DNA from: Citrobacter werkmanii NBRC 105721
GTDB lineage: Bacteria; Pseudomonadota; Gammaproteobacteria; Enterobacterales; Enterobacteriaceae
NCBI GenBank assembly: GCA_000759755.1
Contig: BBMW01000007.1
Location: forward strand, 372,001-436,000
DNA length: 64,000 nt
Direction of reading: 5' to 3'
The notes under the pieces were generated by a model, which saw only the letters and a list, made by a program, of their open reading frames with translations, did no database searches and had not been told where the DNA came from. A program made the position numbers and the translations under genes. This document shows positions 35,442 to 50,916 of the stretch, piece after piece. Within the stretch, counting starts at the first letter, position 1; the number at the start of each line of letters is the position of its first letter.

Positions 35442-35555
35442 ATGCGGCGCATCTTTCATTATCTGGTAAATAATATTCGTGAGCATCTTATGCTTTACAT
35501 TATTTTATGGTCGCTGCTGGCAATTATGGATGTGATATATATTATGTTTTTCTGA
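35442..35555 (+). CDS. yceO: Small membrane protein YceO
   Basis: 37-residue protein, [18 protein letters not shown] at the start and DVIYIMFF at the end, matching E. coli YceO (DUF2770) in sequence and position between solA and yceJ. It is one hydrophobic helix with a basic N-terminus, so probably a single-span inner-membrane protein. AGGA nine bases upstream supports the ATG at 35442; an in-frame ATG at 35424 would add six residues and sits on the terminator tail. Function unknown. Confidence 0.88.
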   Translation: MRRIFHYLVNNIREHLMLYIILWSLLAIMDVIYIMFF

Positions 35556-35817
35556 TCGTATCTGGCTGACATTAATTGACAAAAACTGATAATTACTTAA
35601 TTTTCATTGCAATAAACTGAACAAGAAAAACCCCATTCGCACCGTGTAATAAAGCCATCCCCTCGCACATTCCCTCTAATCATTTGATGATTATGTTCAT
35701 ACTCAATCAATTTAATTGATTTAAAAATAAATATCATCACCATTGTTATTTATTAGTTGCATTAATGTCTTTTACACGCCATTTTTATTCACTCCTGAAA
35801 TATCTCGCGGTGTTCTT

Positions 35818-36384
35818 ATGCAATACACTAATAGTCCACAGCGCTATGGCGTGGTGTCAGTCGCGTTACATTGGCTGGTTGCGATTGCTGTATATGGCAT
35901 GTTTGCGTTGGGTTTATGGATGGTCACGCTCAGCTATTACGATGGCTGGTATCACCAGGCCCCTGAACTGCATAAAAGCATCGGAATCCTGCTCATGATG
36001 GGACTGGTCATCCGCGTTGCCTGGCGGTTGTTCTCCCCTCCTCCTCCTGCGCTGACAAGCTATTCCCGTTTAACCCGCATCGCAGCGGCAATGGGCCACC
36101 TTACACTGTACGCCCTGCTCTTTTCGATTGTTATCAGCGGTTATCTGATCTCGACCGCAGATGGCAAAGCGATAAGCGTATTTGGTTGGTTCGATATTCC
36201 CGCCACTCTTGCCAACGCGGGCGCTCAGGCCGACCTTGCCGGCAGCTTGCACCTGTGGCTTGCATGGAGCGTGGTGGTTTTATCGCTTCTTCATGGGCTT
36301 ATAGCCCTGAAACATCACTTTATCGATCACGACGATACCCTGAAGCGCATGTTGGGAAAATCGTCATCTGACTATGGAGCTTAA
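35818..36384 (+). CDS. yceJ: Cytochrome b561 family protein YceJ
   Basis: Four-helix inner-membrane di-haem cytochrome b561 of the CybB type. 188 residues from the ATG at 35818, the E. coli length. The haem-ligand histidines are visible in [22 protein letters not shown] and the late [18 protein letters not shown] region. It overlaps the leader of yceI by a short gap (one base before the yceI ATG), so the two form one operon; it may pass electrons to or from a quinone pool for the periplasmic partner. Confidence 0.94.
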   Translation: MQYTNSPQRYGVVSVALHWLVAIAVYGMFALGLWMVTLSYYDGWYHQAPELHKSIGILLMMGLVIRVAWRLFSPPPPALTSYSRLTRIAAAMGHLTLYALLFSIVISGYLISTADGKAISVFGWFDIPATLANAGAQADLAGSLHLWLAWSVVVLSLLHGLIALKHHFIDHDDTLKRMLGKSSSDYGA

Positions 36385-36385
36385 A

Positions 36386-36961
36386 ATGAAAAAAAACCTG
36401 CTGGGATTGACACTCGCCTCTCTGTTATTCACGACCGGCTCAGCCATGGCGGCAGATTACAAAATTGACAAAGAGGGACAGCATGCCTTTGTTAATTTCC
36501 GTATTCAGCACCTGGGTTACAGCTGGTTGTATGGCACGTTTAAAGATTTCGACGGTACATTCACCTTTGATGAAAAAAATCCTGCTGCCGATAAGGTCAA
36601 CGTCACCATCAACACCAACAGTGTTGACACCAATCACGCCGAACGTGACAAACACCTGCGCAGCGCAGAGTTCCTTAACGTGGCCAAATTCCCGCAGGCG
36701 ACCTTTAGCTCCACCAGCGTGAAGAAAGAGGGGAACGACCTCGATATCACCGGTAATCTGACCCTGAACGGCGTCACCAAACCGGTTACACTGGATGCGA
36801 AACTGATCGGTCAGGGTGGCGATCCATGGGGTGGCACGCGCGCCGGTTTTGAAGCGCAAGGCAAAATTAAGCTGAAGGACTTCAACATCACCACCGATCT
36901 CGGCCCTGCTTCGCAGGAAGTCGATTTAATCATCTCAGTGGAAGGTGTGCAGCAGAAGTAA
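36386..36961 (+). CDS. yceI: Periplasmic lipocalin-like protein YceI
   Basis: 191 residues with a cleavable signal ([20 protein letters not shown] then MAA). The fold is the YceI beta-barrel that binds polyisoprenoids; in E. coli it is induced by base and osmotic stress. The [20 protein letters not shown] and [10 protein letters not shown] motifs identify the family. The start at 36386 gives the E. coli length. Confidence 0.96.
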   Translation: MKKNLLGLTLASLLFTTGSAMAADYKIDKEGQHAFVNFRIQHLGYSWLYGTFKDFDGTFTFDEKNPAADKVNVTINTNSVDTNHAERDKHLRSAEFLNVAKFPQATFSSTSVKKEGNDLDITGNLTLNGVTKPVTLDAKLIGQGGDPWGGTRAGFEAQGKIKLKDFNITTDLGPASQEVDLIISVEGVQQK

Positions 36962-36971
36962 CGTATGAGTG

Positions 36972-37005
36972 TTGCCGGATGAGGTGACAGCCATCATCCG
37001 GCAAA
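36972..37005. repeat. REP element between yceI and trhO
   Basis: TTGCCGGATGAGG...CATCATCCGGCAA is a single REP palindrome in the convergent gap. A short T-rich tail follows on the plus strand, so it may also act as the yceI terminator. Confidence 0.85.
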
Positions 37006-37008
37006 ATT

Positions 37009-38061
37009 TTATTGCGCGGGATCCGGAATACCCAGTTTGGTATTCAGACGACCGCGGGATTTATTAAAGATTTTGTTGCTATTTTCACGCCCGGCGCGAC
37101 GACGTCGTTGCTCTTCTTCTGGCAACTCACTCTCTTCGCAGCACAGCTCACTGCAGCAGCCTTTATACTGCTGCGCGCAAGCCGGGCACTGAATAAACAG
37201 CAGATGGCAGCCATCATTTTTACAATTAGTGTGGCTGTCGCATGCGGTTCCGCACTGGTGACAATGCGCGATAACATCCTCAGATATCCTTTCTCCCATA
37301 CGCTCATCAAAAACAAAATTTTTGCCGATGAAGCGTACCGGAAGCCCCTGTTCACGCGCCTTGCGGGCATATTCAATAATACCCCCCTCAATGTGCCAGA
37401 CTTTGCTAAATCCGTTGTGCTTCATCCAGGCGCTGGCCTTCTCACAGCGGATCCCGCCCGTGCAGTACATAACGATCTTTTTATCTTTATGCTCCTGCAT
37501 CATTTCAACCGCTTTCGGCAACTGGTCACGGAACGTATCTGCCGGGATCTCCAGCGCATTCTCGAAGTGCCCCACTTCATATTCATAGTGGTTGCGCATA
37601 TCAATGAATACCGCGTCAGGGTCGTCCAACATGGCGTTCACTTCAGCCGCCTTCAGGTAGTCACCCACGTCGCTGGCGTTAAAGTCAGGATCATCAATCC
37701 CATCCGCCACAATGCGTTCGCGAACTTTCATGCGTAGCACCCAGAATGATTTTCCGTCATCGTCCAGGGCGATATTAAGGCGTAATCCATCCAGGGCAGG
37801 ATCGAACGCATACAGCTGTTGGCGGAATGCATCCACATTGCTTTGCGGCACGCTAATTTGCGCGTTAATGCCTTCATGGGCAAGATATACACGCCCGAAC
37901 ACATTCAACGCAGTGAATAGTTGGTACAGCGCATCACGCGTATGTTGCGGGTCATCGATGGTGAAATATTTATAAAACGAGATCGTCGTGCGCGGCTCAG
38001 TCTCGGCCAGCATTTTGGCTTTGAGCGCGTCGTTTGAAATGCGGTTGTGTAACACTGGCAT
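37009..38061 (-). CDS. trhO: tRNA uridine(34) hydroxylase TrhO
   Basis: Oxygen-dependent hydroxylation of wobble uridine 34 to 5-hydroxyuridine in tRNA (formerly YceA). 350 residues from the ATG at 38061 ([10 protein letters not shown]), the E. coli length. The rhodanese domain has its active cysteine in [11 protein letters not shown] (about 188); the C-terminal domain is cysteine-rich ([24 protein letters not shown]), probably binding zinc. The extended frame to 38142 has no family match. Confidence 0.96.
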   Translation of the reverse strand: MPVLHNRISNDALKAKMLAETEPRTTISFYKYFTIDDPQHTRDALYQLFTALNVFGRVYLAHEGINAQISVPQSNVDAFRQQLYAFDPALDGLRLNIALDDDGKSFWVLRMKVRERIVADGIDDPDFNASDVGDYLKAAEVNAMLDDPDAVFIDMRNHYEYEVGHFENALEIPADTFRDQLPKAVEMMQEHKDKKIVMYCTGGIRCEKASAWMKHNGFSKVWHIEGGIIEYARKAREQGLPVRFIGKNFVFDERMGERISEDVIAHCHQCGTACDSHTNCKNDGCHLLFIQCPACAQQYKGCCSELCCEESELPEEEQRRRRAGRENSNKIFNKSRGRLNTKLGIPDPAQ

Positions 38062-38281
38062 GGTGTACGTATCCTGCAAATTGGGAGTAAATGAAAATCG
38101 GCGGCATAATAAAGCAAACATCGCCAATTTACATCCACACATTTTACGCTACATTTCATACTTCACGATAAAAACACAACAACAATTGCCGATTTAATCA
38201 CCGTTCTCCCGTCACAAATTTTTGATACGCGCGAAAAAATGCGACAATACAGGGAATTGGTCGTTTGAAGACAGGATAGAC

Positions 38282-39202
38282 ATGACGAATTTACCCAAGT
38301 TTTCGGCTGCACTACTGCATCCACGTTATTGGTTAACCTGGCTGGGTATTGGCATCCTTTGGTTAATCGTGCAGTTACCCTACCCGGTACTTTATAAGTT
38401 GGGCTGTGCATTAGGTCGTCTGGCGTTACGTTTGATGAAACGCCGGGCAAAAATCGTTTCACGTAATCTGGAGCTGTGCTTCCCGCAGATGAGTGAGCAG
38501 GAACGCCAGCAGATGGTCGTCAGGAACTTCGAGTCCGTCGGCATGGGCGTGATGGAAACCGGGATGGCCTGGTTTTGGTCCGATAAGCGCATTTCACGCT
38601 GGACAGAAGTGATTGGTATGGAACATATCCGTGACGTTCAGGCGCAAAAGCGGGGGATCCTGTTAGTCGGCCTACACTTTCTGACCCTGGAACTGGGTGC
38701 GCGTCAGTTTGGTTTGCAGGAGCCAGGTATCGGTGTGTATCGTCCTAATGACAACCCACTGCTCGACTGGTTACAGACCTGGGGCCGCATGCGCTCTAAT
38801 AAATCAATGCTTGATCGTAAAGACCTGAAAGGAATGATTAAAGCGTTGAAAAAAGGCGAAGTGGTCTGGTATGCACCGGATCATGACTACGGCCCTCGCG
38901 CCAGCGTGTTTGTACCGCTGTTTGCCGTTGAACAGGCCGCTACGACCTCCGGGACCTGGATGCTTTCACGCATGTCGAATGCCTGCCTGGTGCCATTTGT
39001 TCCTCGCCGTAAGCCCGACGGTAAAGGGTATCAACTGATTATGCTACCGCCAGAGTGTTCACCGCCGTTAGACGACGCGGAAACCACGGCTGCATGGATG
39101 AATAAGATCGTTGAACAATGCATCATGATGGCCCCAGAACAGTATATGTGGCTGCATCGTCGCTTCAAGACTCGTCCTGAAGGCGCCCCTTCCCTGTACT
39201 AA
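38282..39202 (+). CDS. lpxL: Lipid A lauroyl acyltransferase LpxL (HtrB)
   Basis: Adds laurate to Kdo2-lipid IVA at the inner membrane. 306 residues from the ATG at 38282, the E. coli length. It has one N-terminal membrane anchor ([18 protein letters not shown]) and the acyltransferase HX4E motif in HFLTLE (about residue 138). The ATG follows AGGATAG. Confidence 0.98.
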   Translation: MTNLPKFSAALLHPRYWLTWLGIGILWLIVQLPYPVLYKLGCALGRLALRLMKRRAKIVSRNLELCFPQMSEQERQQMVVRNFESVGMGVMETGMAWFWSDKRISRWTEVIGMEHIRDVQAQKRGILLVGLHFLTLELGARQFGLQEPGIGVYRPNDNPLLDWLQTWGRMRSNKSMLDRKDLKGMIKALKKGEVVWYAPDHDYGPRASVFVPLFAVEQAATTSGTWMLSRMSNACLVPFVPRRKPDGKGYQLIMLPPECSPPLDDAETTAAWMNKIVEQCIMMAPEQYMWLHRRFKTRPEGAPSLY

Positions 39203-39356
39203 CACGCGGTTGCAGTCCAGTGGGCTGCAACCCCTCCTTACTCGCTTTAGGTTTAACTGCTATCCGCATTGCAGCAACTATCAACCGGGCGCATAATTAG
39301 TCTGCTTACTTATATTCAATCGATAGCGCATACAGCGCCTCACACTGCGGATCGTT

Positions 39357-40577
39357 ATGTCACCCTCAGATGCCCCCATAAACTGGAAACGCAACCTCAC
39401 CGTTGCCTGGTTGGGTTGTTTTTTAACCGGCGCAGCATTTAGCCTGGTCATGCCCTTTTTGCCCTTGTACGTTGAGAGTCTCGGCGTCACGGGCCATAGC
39501 GCCCTGAACATGTGGTCAGGTCTGGTGTTCAGCATCACCTTTTTGTTTTCAGCTATCGCCTCCCCTTTCTGGGGTGGCCTTGCCGACCGCAAAGGGCGAA
39601 AAATCATGCTGCTGCGTTCCGCGTTGGGTATGGCTATTGTGATGCTGCTGATGGGGCTGGCGCAAAATATCTGGCAGTTCCTGGTTTTGCGCGCGCTGTT
39701 GGGTCTGCTCGGCGGTTTCATTCCCAACGCCAATGCGTTGATCGCCACCCAGGTTCCACGCAATAAAAGCGGCTGGGCGCTGGGAACGCTCTCTACCGGC
39801 GGCGTCAGTGGCGCACTGCTCGGGCCGCTGGCAGGTGGACTACTCGCTGACCAGTATGGATTGCGTCCCGTATTCTTCATTACCGCCAGCGTACTGCTGG
39901 TCTGTTTTATCCTGACGCTATTTTTTATCCGCGAGCGTTTTCAGCCGGTAAGCAAGAAAGAGATGCTGCACATACGTGAAGTCGTGGCCTCGTTAAAAAA
40001 TCCCAAACTGGTGCTGAGCCTGTTTGTCACCACCTTAATCATTCAGGTGGCGACCGGTTCCATTGCGCCAATCCTGACGTTATACGTGCGGGAATTAGCC
40101 GGAAACGTCAGTAATATCGCGTTCATTAGTGGGATGATTGCCTCCGTACCCGGCGTAGCGGCGTTAATCAGTGCCCCAAGGCTTGGCAAACTCGGTGACC
40201 GGATTGGCCCGGAGAAGATCCTGATCGTCGCACTGATTATTTCCGTGCTATTGCTGATTCCAATGTCATTTGTACATACGCCCTGGCAATTGGGCGTTCT
40301 GCGTTTTTTATTGGGTGCTGCCGATGGCGCTCTGCTCCCGGCGGTGCAAACGCTGCTGGTCTATAACTCAACCAATCAAGTTGCCGGGCGTATTTTCAGT
40401 TACAACCAGTCATTTCGCGACATCGGTAACGTAACGGGACCATTAATGGGGGCGGCAATATCCGCCAATTACGGCTTTCGCGCGGTTTTCTGCGTGACCG
40501 CGGGGGTTGTACTGTTTAACGCGATCTACTCGTGGAATAGCCTGCGCCGTCGCCGAAGCGTTGAGCTCGCTGGATGA
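39357..40577 (+). CDS. mdtG: MFS multidrug exporter MdtG
   Basis: 12-helix drug/proton antiporter linked in E. coli to fosfomycin and deoxycholate resistance and controlled by the MarA/SoxS/Rob regulon. 406 residues (E. coli 408). The loop signature [13 protein letters not shown] is near residue 75. An inverted repeat TGCCTGAA...TTCAGGCA at about 40588-40625 just past the gene may be a weak terminator. Confidence 0.96.
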   Translation: MSPSDAPINWKRNLTVAWLGCFLTGAAFSLVMPFLPLYVESLGVTGHSALNMWSGLVFSITFLFSAIASPFWGGLADRKGRKIMLLRSALGMAIVMLLMGLAQNIWQFLVLRALLGLLGGFIPNANALIATQVPRNKSGWALGTLSTGGVSGALLGPLAGGLLADQYGLRPVFFITASVLLVCFILTLFFIRERFQPVSKKEMLHIREVVASLKNPKLVLSLFVTTLIIQVATGSIAPILTLYVRELAGNVSNIAFISGMIASVPGVAALISAPRLGKLGDRIGPEKILIVALIISVLLLIPMSFVHTPWQLGVLRFLLGAADGALLPAVQTLLVYNSTNQVAGRIFSYNQSFRDIGNVTGPLMGAAISANYGFRAVFCVTAGVVLFNAIYSWNSLRRRRSVELAG

Positions 40578-40641
40578 TTTGTCTATATTGCCTGAATCCG
40601 AAGAGTAAACTTTGCGTTTTCAGGCAGTATTCATTTTACTT

Positions 40642-41973
40642 TTAATGATAATAGTAACACACCTTATTCCTGCCAGAGTTTTTGGCGTCATACAACGCAG
40701 CATCGGCATAAGAAACAACTTTATCCGCCGAATCATCATCAGCTTTGCTACAATATACACCGATGCTGATCGTCATCTTTTCTTTTAAATCATAGGCATT
40801 GGGTATGGTCGTTCCATGCTCAACATTTCTTCTGATTCGTTCTGCAACGACAAGAACTTCATCTTTATCCTTGCACTTAAGAAGAATAGCAAACTCTTCA
40901 CCGCCAATGCGTGCAAAGATATCCGAGTCTCTAATTGACTTGTTGATTATATCAACAATACTTATTATTACCCGATCCCCCTCCTGATGCCCATAGGTAT
41001 CGTTAATTCGTTTAAATTTGTCGATATCCAGGACCATTACGCAAACCACGCCTTTCGCTAGCGATGTTTTTAACGATCTATAGAACAGCTTTCGGTTGTA
41101 TATTTTGGTCATGGCATCTTTGATAGCCGAATCCGTTTCTTTTTTTAGAATAATAAAAGTGTTATACATTAATATCGATATTATACAAAGGGTACTGATC
41201 ACCTCAATCCCTCTGCTGATATACCAAATATACATACTATATTCATCTAAGCTTAATAGCAGTACATTAGTTAATATTCCTGAGCAACACAGTAAGCCGA
41301 TACTTTTCCATAAGATATTATGTGTTTTAGTTTTGATGACCAAATACAGCAGAACCAACCCCCAGGCAACAATCAGTGAATAAATGTAGCCAATATGCCA
41401 GTGTACAGTTACGTTGTCGGGTTTTAAGCTCGTAATCTCAAGGGTCATGCCCGGATTATAACTGGCCAGGCTATGCGCCAGTACAGCGATAGCCAACATG
41501 ATTAAAAACGCCACCGCTATATAGCATGGTTCTCTTTCTTTAGTTTCAATTATTGTCGAAGATGCTTTATAAGATTTCAAGGATACAAATAACAAGGCAA
41601 TAAAACTAAGTTGGCGAAAATAATAGAATATAGCGATATCGTTAGTTCTTTTTTCTATCGAAGTGTGATCATTAATTAAATCCTGAACGATATAAATAGT
41701 TTCCACAAAGAAAATATTATTGCTAAGAAACGCCATGCCTAAGATCATAAGACACGTTAGATCTTTCCTGCATAAATACTGAAACAACATAAAAAGGAAA
41801 ATAATTCCATATAAAAAGAACAAGCCTACTATGATAATCAAATATATTGTTTGCGGAACGCTCTGTATTGTTAATTTAAACTGCGTAAGACATAACCCAC
41901 CAAGAATATAGCTGATTAAGCAAGTTATATAGAACGCCATCAACTTCCTGTTATTTGAATTACTGTTTTCCAT
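40642..41973 (-). CDS. Membrane diguanylate cyclase
   Basis: Makes the biofilm second messenger c-di-GMP from two GTP. About 443 residues: some eight hydrophobic segments over residues 10-265 form a membrane sensor (MASE-like, type not assigned), then a GGDEF domain. The active-site motif is GGEEF, intact. An RDSD sequence ends five residues before it, the position of the inhibitory I-site, so product feedback is expected. I chose the ATG at 41973 (MENSNSN), with AAGGA just upstream. The gene is visibly AT-richer than its neighbours and lies between mdtG and msyB, which adjoin in E. coli; it was probably acquired. Confidence 0.92.
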   Translation of the reverse strand: MENSNSNNRKLMAFYITCLISYILGGLCLTQFKLTIQSVPQTIYLIIIVGLFFLYGIIFLFMLFQYLCRKDLTCLMILGMAFLSNNIFFVETIYIVQDLINDHTSIEKRTNDIAIFYYFRQLSFIALLFVSLKSYKASSTIIETKEREPCYIAVAFLIMLAIAVLAHSLASYNPGMTLEITSLKPDNVTVHWHIGYIYSLIVAWGLVLLYLVIKTKTHNILWKSIGLLCCSGILTNVLLLSLDEYSMYIWYISRGIEVISTLCIISILMYNTFIILKKETDSAIKDAMTKIYNRKLFYRSLKTSLAKGVVCVMVLDIDKFKRINDTYGHQEGDRVIISIVDIINKSIRDSDIFARIGGEEFAILLKCKDKDEVLVVAERIRRNVEHGTTIPNAYDLKEKMTISIGVYCSKADDDSADKVVSYADAALYDAKNSGRNKVCYYYH

Positions 41974-42647
41974 AACATCCTTAGGAGTATTCTTGAGTTG
42001 GCATTTTATATAATAAAGCATAAGCATTTGCAATCTATATAGCCGTACAACTTCAGTGATATTTATTCATTTATTATTTAATGATTTTTTATCCATTTAT
42101 AACATCTGGTATTAATCATCTATTATTAAGTATCTTTTTTTAAAACGCCTCACGCCATTAACAGATGTTGCACATGGCGGATACTTAGTCATTACTTTTA
42201 CGCTTCTTGAGTTCAGTATCCCTCAATAATTACCTCTGTGATTTTTTCACATTAATATATATTTTTTCCTTTATTTTAATAAGGTTAGACATCCTCTCAT
42301 CAGAACAATGGGCATTGGCACAATCAAAAACTCGAATAAATACGTATTAAATCTGAAGATTCATTTATATAACAGTATCGTTTATTTATTTGATTTTCAT
42401 TACGCCACAGCTAACCACACACATTACCTTTTTTTCTCAAATTCGCGGTCGTCCATTACGCCAACTTCAGTATCTCGCATTGTAAATTTTTCCATACCAA
42501 TCGAAGACGTCATCATAAAACCTTGTCGTCGCTACCAACGGCTGGCATTCATTTAGGTTAGCTCTGCAGTCAATGGGTTTGACGCTCCGCGGATCGAGGT
42601 CTATAGATTGAATCATCACCATTTATTGTTCACCTTAGGAGAAGATT
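41974..42647. other. AT-rich intergenic region upstream of msyB
   Basis: 674 bases between the divergent cyclase and msyB. It is strongly AT-rich, with many T and A runs. One short frame (82 codons at 42308-42556) lacks a ribosome site and family features, so I see no gene. The final bases hold the msyB ribosome site AGGAGA. The region presumably carries both promoters and looks like part of the inserted segment. Confidence 0.55.
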
Positions 42648-43040
42648 ATGGCAAAGAATGACATGTATTTTTATGCCACGCTGGAAGAGGCTATTGATGC
42701 TGCTCGTGAAGTGTTTCTGGCAGATAACCCGGGTCTGGAGGCTGACGATGCCAGTGTTCAGCAGCTAAGCGTACAAAAATACGTGCTACAGGATGGCGAC
42801 ATTATGTGGCAAGCAGAATTCTTTGCCGATGAGGATGATGTCGATGGTGAATGTCTGCCAATGCTAAGCGGTGAAGCGGCGCAAAGCGTTTTTGATGGTG
42901 ATTATGATGAGATTGAAATTCGTCAGGAGTGGCAGGAAGAAAACACGCTTCACGAATGGGATGAAGGTGAATTTCAGCTGGAGCCTCCCCTTGATACCGA
43001 AGAGGGTCAGACCGCAGCCGATGAATGGGATGAGCGATAA
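42648..43040 (+). CDS. msyB: Acidic protein MsyB
   Basis: Very acidic 130-residue protein (E. coli 124). High-copy msyB suppresses secY/secA defects in E. coli, though the mechanism is unclear. The first residues, MAKNDMYFYATLEEAID, and the Asp/Glu-rich body identify it. The start follows AGGAGAAGATT. Its stop codon directly abuts the stop of the convergent yceK. Confidence 0.93.
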   Translation: MAKNDMYFYATLEEAIDAAREVFLADNPGLEADDASVQQLSVQKYVLQDGDIMWQAEFFADEDDVDGECLPMLSGEAAQSVFDGDYDEIEIRQEWQEENTLHEWDEGEFQLEPPLDTEEGQTAADEWDER

Positions 43041-43268
43041 TTACTCGTAAGGTCCATGGTGAATGTCGAGCGGTAACAGCAGCGTATCAAACACCAGCGA
43101 AAACGGCAGGCCGAGGATGGTGACGTAGCGCCATGCGGAATCCCGGACATCCCACTGTACGCCTGGATAGTATTGGTTGCCGTGCCCTTGTCCTGGGATG
43201 GTCCGGCTAATAATGCTGCCGCATCCGCTCAGGAACAAGACCATTATCGCCACTGCCACTATTCGCAT
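43041..43268 (-). CDS. yceK: YceK family lipoprotein
   Basis: 75-residue small lipoprotein, almost identical to E. coli YceK (DUF1375). The lipobox LFLSGC ends the signal, followed by GSIISRTIPGQGHGNQYYPG. Role unknown. The start at 43268 gives the E. coli length; the frame extends four codons further. It follows opgH in the same direction. Confidence 0.92.
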   Translation of the reverse strand: MRIVAVAIMVLFLSGCGSIISRTIPGQGHGNQYYPGVQWDVRDSAWRYVTILGLPFSLVFDTLLLPLDIHHGPYE

Positions 43269-43300
43269 CTGGTACCCCATGACTCTTTTTATTAAGTATA

Positions 43301-43329
43301 AAAAAATACCGGCACCAGGCCGGTATTTT
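43301..43329 (-). terminator. opgGH terminator
   Basis: AATACCGGC-ACCAG-GCCGGTATT with an A-run on the left (T on the minus strand) and T on the right; it can act in both directions. It lies 16 bases past the opgH stop. Confidence 0.85.
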
Positions 43330-43344
43330 CACATTACAGAACGC

Positions 43345-47524
<4,180 letters not shown>

Positions 47525-47671
47525 TCATGCTTTAAGCAGCTTTGTCTGCTGTTTTCACTTTGCGTGCTTATCCTGGAGACAGGTTGTTGGACTTCGTGTA
47601 GGGTTGGCCTCGAATGTAACCATTATTCGTCTTAGGGATAAGACGAAAAGTCTGAGAATACGTAACTGTCT

Positions 47672-48832
47672 ATGAGCTCTGTATCACCACCACGTGAATA
47701 TTTTCTTGACTCCATCCGTGCCTGGCTAATGTTGTTAGGGATCCCCTTCCATATTTCTCTGATCTATTCCACCCATACCTGGCACGTGAACAGCGCAGAG
47801 CCATCGTGGTGGTTGACCCTTTTTAACGATTTTATCCATGCATTTCGCATGCAGGTCTTCTTTGTTATTTCGGGTTACTTTTCGTACATGTTATTTTTGC
47901 GCTATCCGCTAAAGCGGTGGTGGAAAGTACGTGTAGAACGCGTGGGAATCCCCATGCTGACGGCGATTCCATTGCTGACGCTGCCGCAATTTATCATGCT
48001 GCAATACGTGAAGGGCAAAGCAGACAGCTGGCATACTCTCAGCGGGTACGAAAAGTACAACACGCTGGCCTGGGAGCTTATTTCCCATCTGTGGTTTTTA
48101 CTGGTTCTGGTGGTTTTAACGACCGTAAGCATGTGGGTATTTACCCAGATGAAAAATAAGACAATGCGTAGCGAAGGGGCTAACCCCTCTTCTGTGTCGA
48201 TGAGCAAATTAACGCTGATTTTTATTTTATTGGGTATCGGTTATGCCGCCGTCAGGAGGGCGATTTTCATCCTCTACCCTTCAATTCTCAGCGATGGCAT
48301 GTTTAATTTTATTGTTATGCAAACGCTGTTCTATGTGCCTTTCTTTATGCTCGGCGCACTGGCGTTTATCAATCCTACTCTGAAAGCGCTGTTTACCACG
48401 CCATCGCGCGGCTGCACGATAGGCGCAGCATTGGCGTTTGTCGCGTACCTGCTTAATCAACGTTATGGCAATGGCGATGCGTGGATGTATGAAACCGAAT
48501 ACGTCATCACCATGGTCATGGGGCTGTGGATGGTGAACGTCGTCTTTTCGCTTGGTCACCGTTTGTTGAATTTCCAGTCGGCTCGCGTGACCTATTTTGT
48601 CAACGCATCGCTGTTTATCTATTTAGTGCATCACCCTTTGACGCTGTTTTTTGGCGCGTATATCACACCGCATATCTCATCGAATCTGCTGGGCTTTTTC
48701 TGCGGCCTGCTGTTTGTGGTCGGGATTGCGGTGATACTGTACGAAATCCATTTACGCATACCGGTGCTGAAGTTTCTCTTCTCGGGTAAACCGCCCGTTA
48801 AGCAAGATAAAAATAAAGCTGTGGCCGGTTAA
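47672..48832 (+). CDS. opgC: Glucan succinyltransferase OpgC
   Basis: Acyltransferase-3 family membrane protein that adds succinyl groups to periplasmic glucans. 386 residues (E. coli 385), about ten helices. The family histidine region near the N-terminus ([15 protein letters not shown]) is intact. Divergent from opgG, as in E. coli. Confidence 0.96.
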   Translation: MSSVSPPREYFLDSIRAWLMLLGIPFHISLIYSTHTWHVNSAEPSWWLTLFNDFIHAFRMQVFFVISGYFSYMLFLRYPLKRWWKVRVERVGIPMLTAIPLLTLPQFIMLQYVKGKADSWHTLSGYEKYNTLAWELISHLWFLLVLVVLTTVSMWVFTQMKNKTMRSEGANPSSVSMSKLTLIFILLGIGYAAVRRAIFILYPSILSDGMFNFIVMQTLFYVPFFMLGALAFINPTLKALFTTPSRGCTIGAALAFVAYLLNQRYGNGDAWMYETEYVITMVMGLWMVNVVFSLGHRLLNFQSARVTYFVNASLFIYLVHHPLTLFFGAYITPHISSNLLGFFCGLLFVVGIAVILYEIHLRIPVLKFLFSGKPPVKQDKNKAVAG

Positions 48833-48852
48833 TTTTTCTCTCATTACGTGGT

Positions 48853-50274
48853 TCAGAGCAGCCACTCAATGGGTAACACAGATGCAAGCTTCACCAGAAC
48901 CCGCTTCCAGAATCCTGTGGCGGGTTCTTTTTTCAGTACCTGTTCGCTGCCGGAAGCGCGATCCACCCAATTAATTCTGCCCCAGCGGTCGAGGCGTAGT
49001 TGCCAGGCCATGTCACGCTGGCTCTGCATAAAACGTTTATGGATCACTTCAGCCAGCACTTCACTCTCAATCACAAACCCCATTTCCGTATTAAGCAGCG
49101 TTGAACGGGGATCAAAATTAAGCGAGCCGATAAATACTTTTCGGCCGTCAATACTGAAGGTTTTTGCATGCAGGCTGGACCCTGAATTACCGGTTAATCC
49201 GCGGTCGTGGACCACTGAAACGTGTTCGCGGGTAGGTTTAAGTTCGTATAATTCTACGCCGTAGCGCAGCAGTTTCTTTCGCCATCGCGCATAGCCCGCA
49301 TGAACAATAGCCACATCATTCGCCGCCAGCGAATTGGTTAAAATAGCAATCTTGACGCCTTTCCTTACCATTCTCAAAAGCTGTGCTACCCCGGCGCGAG
49401 TTGGCACAAAGTAGGCGGAAATAATATCAATTCGCTCGCCAGGCGACCCCATCACATCAAACAAACGCTGCGGTAATAACGAATGGCGCGGCGCTTTCCC
49501 TTCACCTTTGGCTGGATCATCACTCAGCAAACGCGTTTTCGCCCAAATCAGCGGCAGCGACTGTTGATCAAGACTGGTCATAAACTGGCTGGTCTCCAGC
49601 TTGTGCAGATAGCGGCGAGTAATATCATCGTTATACCAGGATTCAGGCAGTTCGATACGCTGCAAGGAATCTGACTCCGACATCTCAAGTACGTTTTGTA
49701 ACGTTGAAACAGAACGGCAGTGCCAGTAACGCTCAAAATCATCCGCAACATCTTTGACAACTGGCCCAATAGCCATGACGTCCAGATCGGAAAACAGCGG
49801 TTGCTCACCCGCCCCAAAATAGGCATCACCAATATTACGCCCGCCCACGATGGTCACCACACCGTCAGCGGTATAACTTTTATTGTGCATACGCCGATTA
49901 AGCCGGGCAAAATCGGTCAAATAGCCGAGGGCGCGCAGGATACGAAAGGAAAAGGGATTAAACAGACGAACTTGTATATTAGGATGGCTGTCCAGTAGCC
50001 GCAGCGTGTCATCAAGACCCGGCGTGTTGTTGTCATCCAACAGCAAGCGGACCTTCACTCCACGTTTCGCCGCCGCCAACAGAACTGAAAACAGCAATAG
50101 CCCGGACATATCGTTCTCCCAGATGTAGTACTGCACATCCAGTGTACGTTCCGCCATTTCTGTTAGCCGATAACGAGCAGCAAAGGCATCCAGGCTGTCA
50201 CCCAACGTAAGAATGCCACAGTCTCCAGGGTGGTTAGCGCAAAGTGGCGTGATAGCCCGCTCAAGTCGTGTCAT
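48853..50274 (-). CDS. clsC: Cardiolipin synthase C
   Basis: Phospholipase D-type enzyme making cardiolipin from phosphatidylglycerol and phosphatidylethanolamine, working best together with YmdB in E. coli. 473 residues, the E. coli length. Two HKD motifs are present: HNKSYTADG (about 130) and HAKTFSIDG (about 370). The start overlaps the ymdB stop by four bases (ATGA). Confidence 0.96.
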   Translation of the reverse strand: MTRLERAITPLCANHPGDCGILTLGDSLDAFAARYRLTEMAERTLDVQYYIWENDMSGLLLFSVLLAAAKRGVKVRLLLDDNNTPGLDDTLRLLDSHPNIQVRLFNPFSFRILRALGYLTDFARLNRRMHNKSYTADGVVTIVGGRNIGDAYFGAGEQPLFSDLDVMAIGPVVKDVADDFERYWHCRSVSTLQNVLEMSESDSLQRIELPESWYNDDITRRYLHKLETSQFMTSLDQQSLPLIWAKTRLLSDDPAKGEGKAPRHSLLPQRLFDVMGSPGERIDIISAYFVPTRAGVAQLLRMVRKGVKIAILTNSLAANDVAIVHAGYARWRKKLLRYGVELYELKPTREHVSVVHDRGLTGNSGSSLHAKTFSIDGRKVFIGSLNFDPRSTLLNTEMGFVIESEVLAEVIHKRFMQSQRDMAWQLRLDRWGRINWVDRASGSEQVLKKEPATGFWKRVLVKLASVLPIEWLL

Positions 50275-50816
50275 ATCAGTCCGTTATTGTCACCTTGCTG
50301 GGCAAGTAGTCTCTTGTAGAGTTGAGCGTTTTCTTCGTCAAAACAAACAAAGTATATTTGATCTGGAAGCGTACGACGGGTAATAAATTTCAACACCGTG
50401 TTTACCGCGATTTCTGCCGCTGCTGCGCGGGGATATCCGTAGGCTCCGGTACTGATTGCCGGAAATGCAATGGATTGATACCCATTGGCCAGGGCCAGTT
50501 GCAGCGTATTCAGATAGGCCTCTTCGAGACGTTCAGCCTCATGATGCTCTCCACCTTGCCAGACGGGTCCTACGGTATGAATAACCGCTTTTGCAGGAAG
50601 TGCCCCCGCCAGCGTGATAACGGCATGCCCGGTCGGGCATTGTCCCTGTTGCTGAATAACCTGTTTACACGCCTCCAACAATGCAGGTCCGGCAGCGCGG
50701 TGGATCGCGCCATCAACACCACCACCTCCCAGTAGAGTTGAATTCGCCGCGTTGACAATCACATCAACTGCGATCGTCGTAATATCGCCGTGTAACACAT
50801 GCACGCGTGATTGCAT
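50271..50816 (-). CDS. ymdB: O-acetyl-ADP-ribose deacetylase / RNase III modulator YmdB
   Basis: Macrodomain protein that removes acetyl from O-acetyl-ADP-ribose and in E. coli also binds and inhibits RNase III. 181 residues (E. coli 177) from the ATG at 50816. ADP-ribose pocket motifs are [27 protein letters not shown] and [10 protein letters not shown]. Translationally coupled to clsC. Confidence 0.95.
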   Translation of the reverse strand: MQSRVHVLHGDITTIAVDVIVNAANSTLLGGGGVDGAIHRAAGPALLEACKQVIQQQGQCPTGHAVITLAGALPAKAVIHTVGPVWQGGEHHEAERLEEAYLNTLQLALANGYQSIAFPAISTGAYGYPRAAAAEIAVNTVLKFITRRTLPDQIYFVCFDEENAQLYKRLLAQQGDNNGLI

Positions 50817-50916
50817 AACTTCCCCCTGACAAAACACGATTCGTTAAGTGTACAGCAGGGTTTTCCTTGAAATCTCACTTTTTAACCACAAGTTTGCATG
50901 TCTAAGCCAGAATGGT

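Noticed and set aside
42308-42556. 82-codon frame upstream of msyB
   Set aside because: No ribosome site, no family feature, AT-rich intergenic composition.
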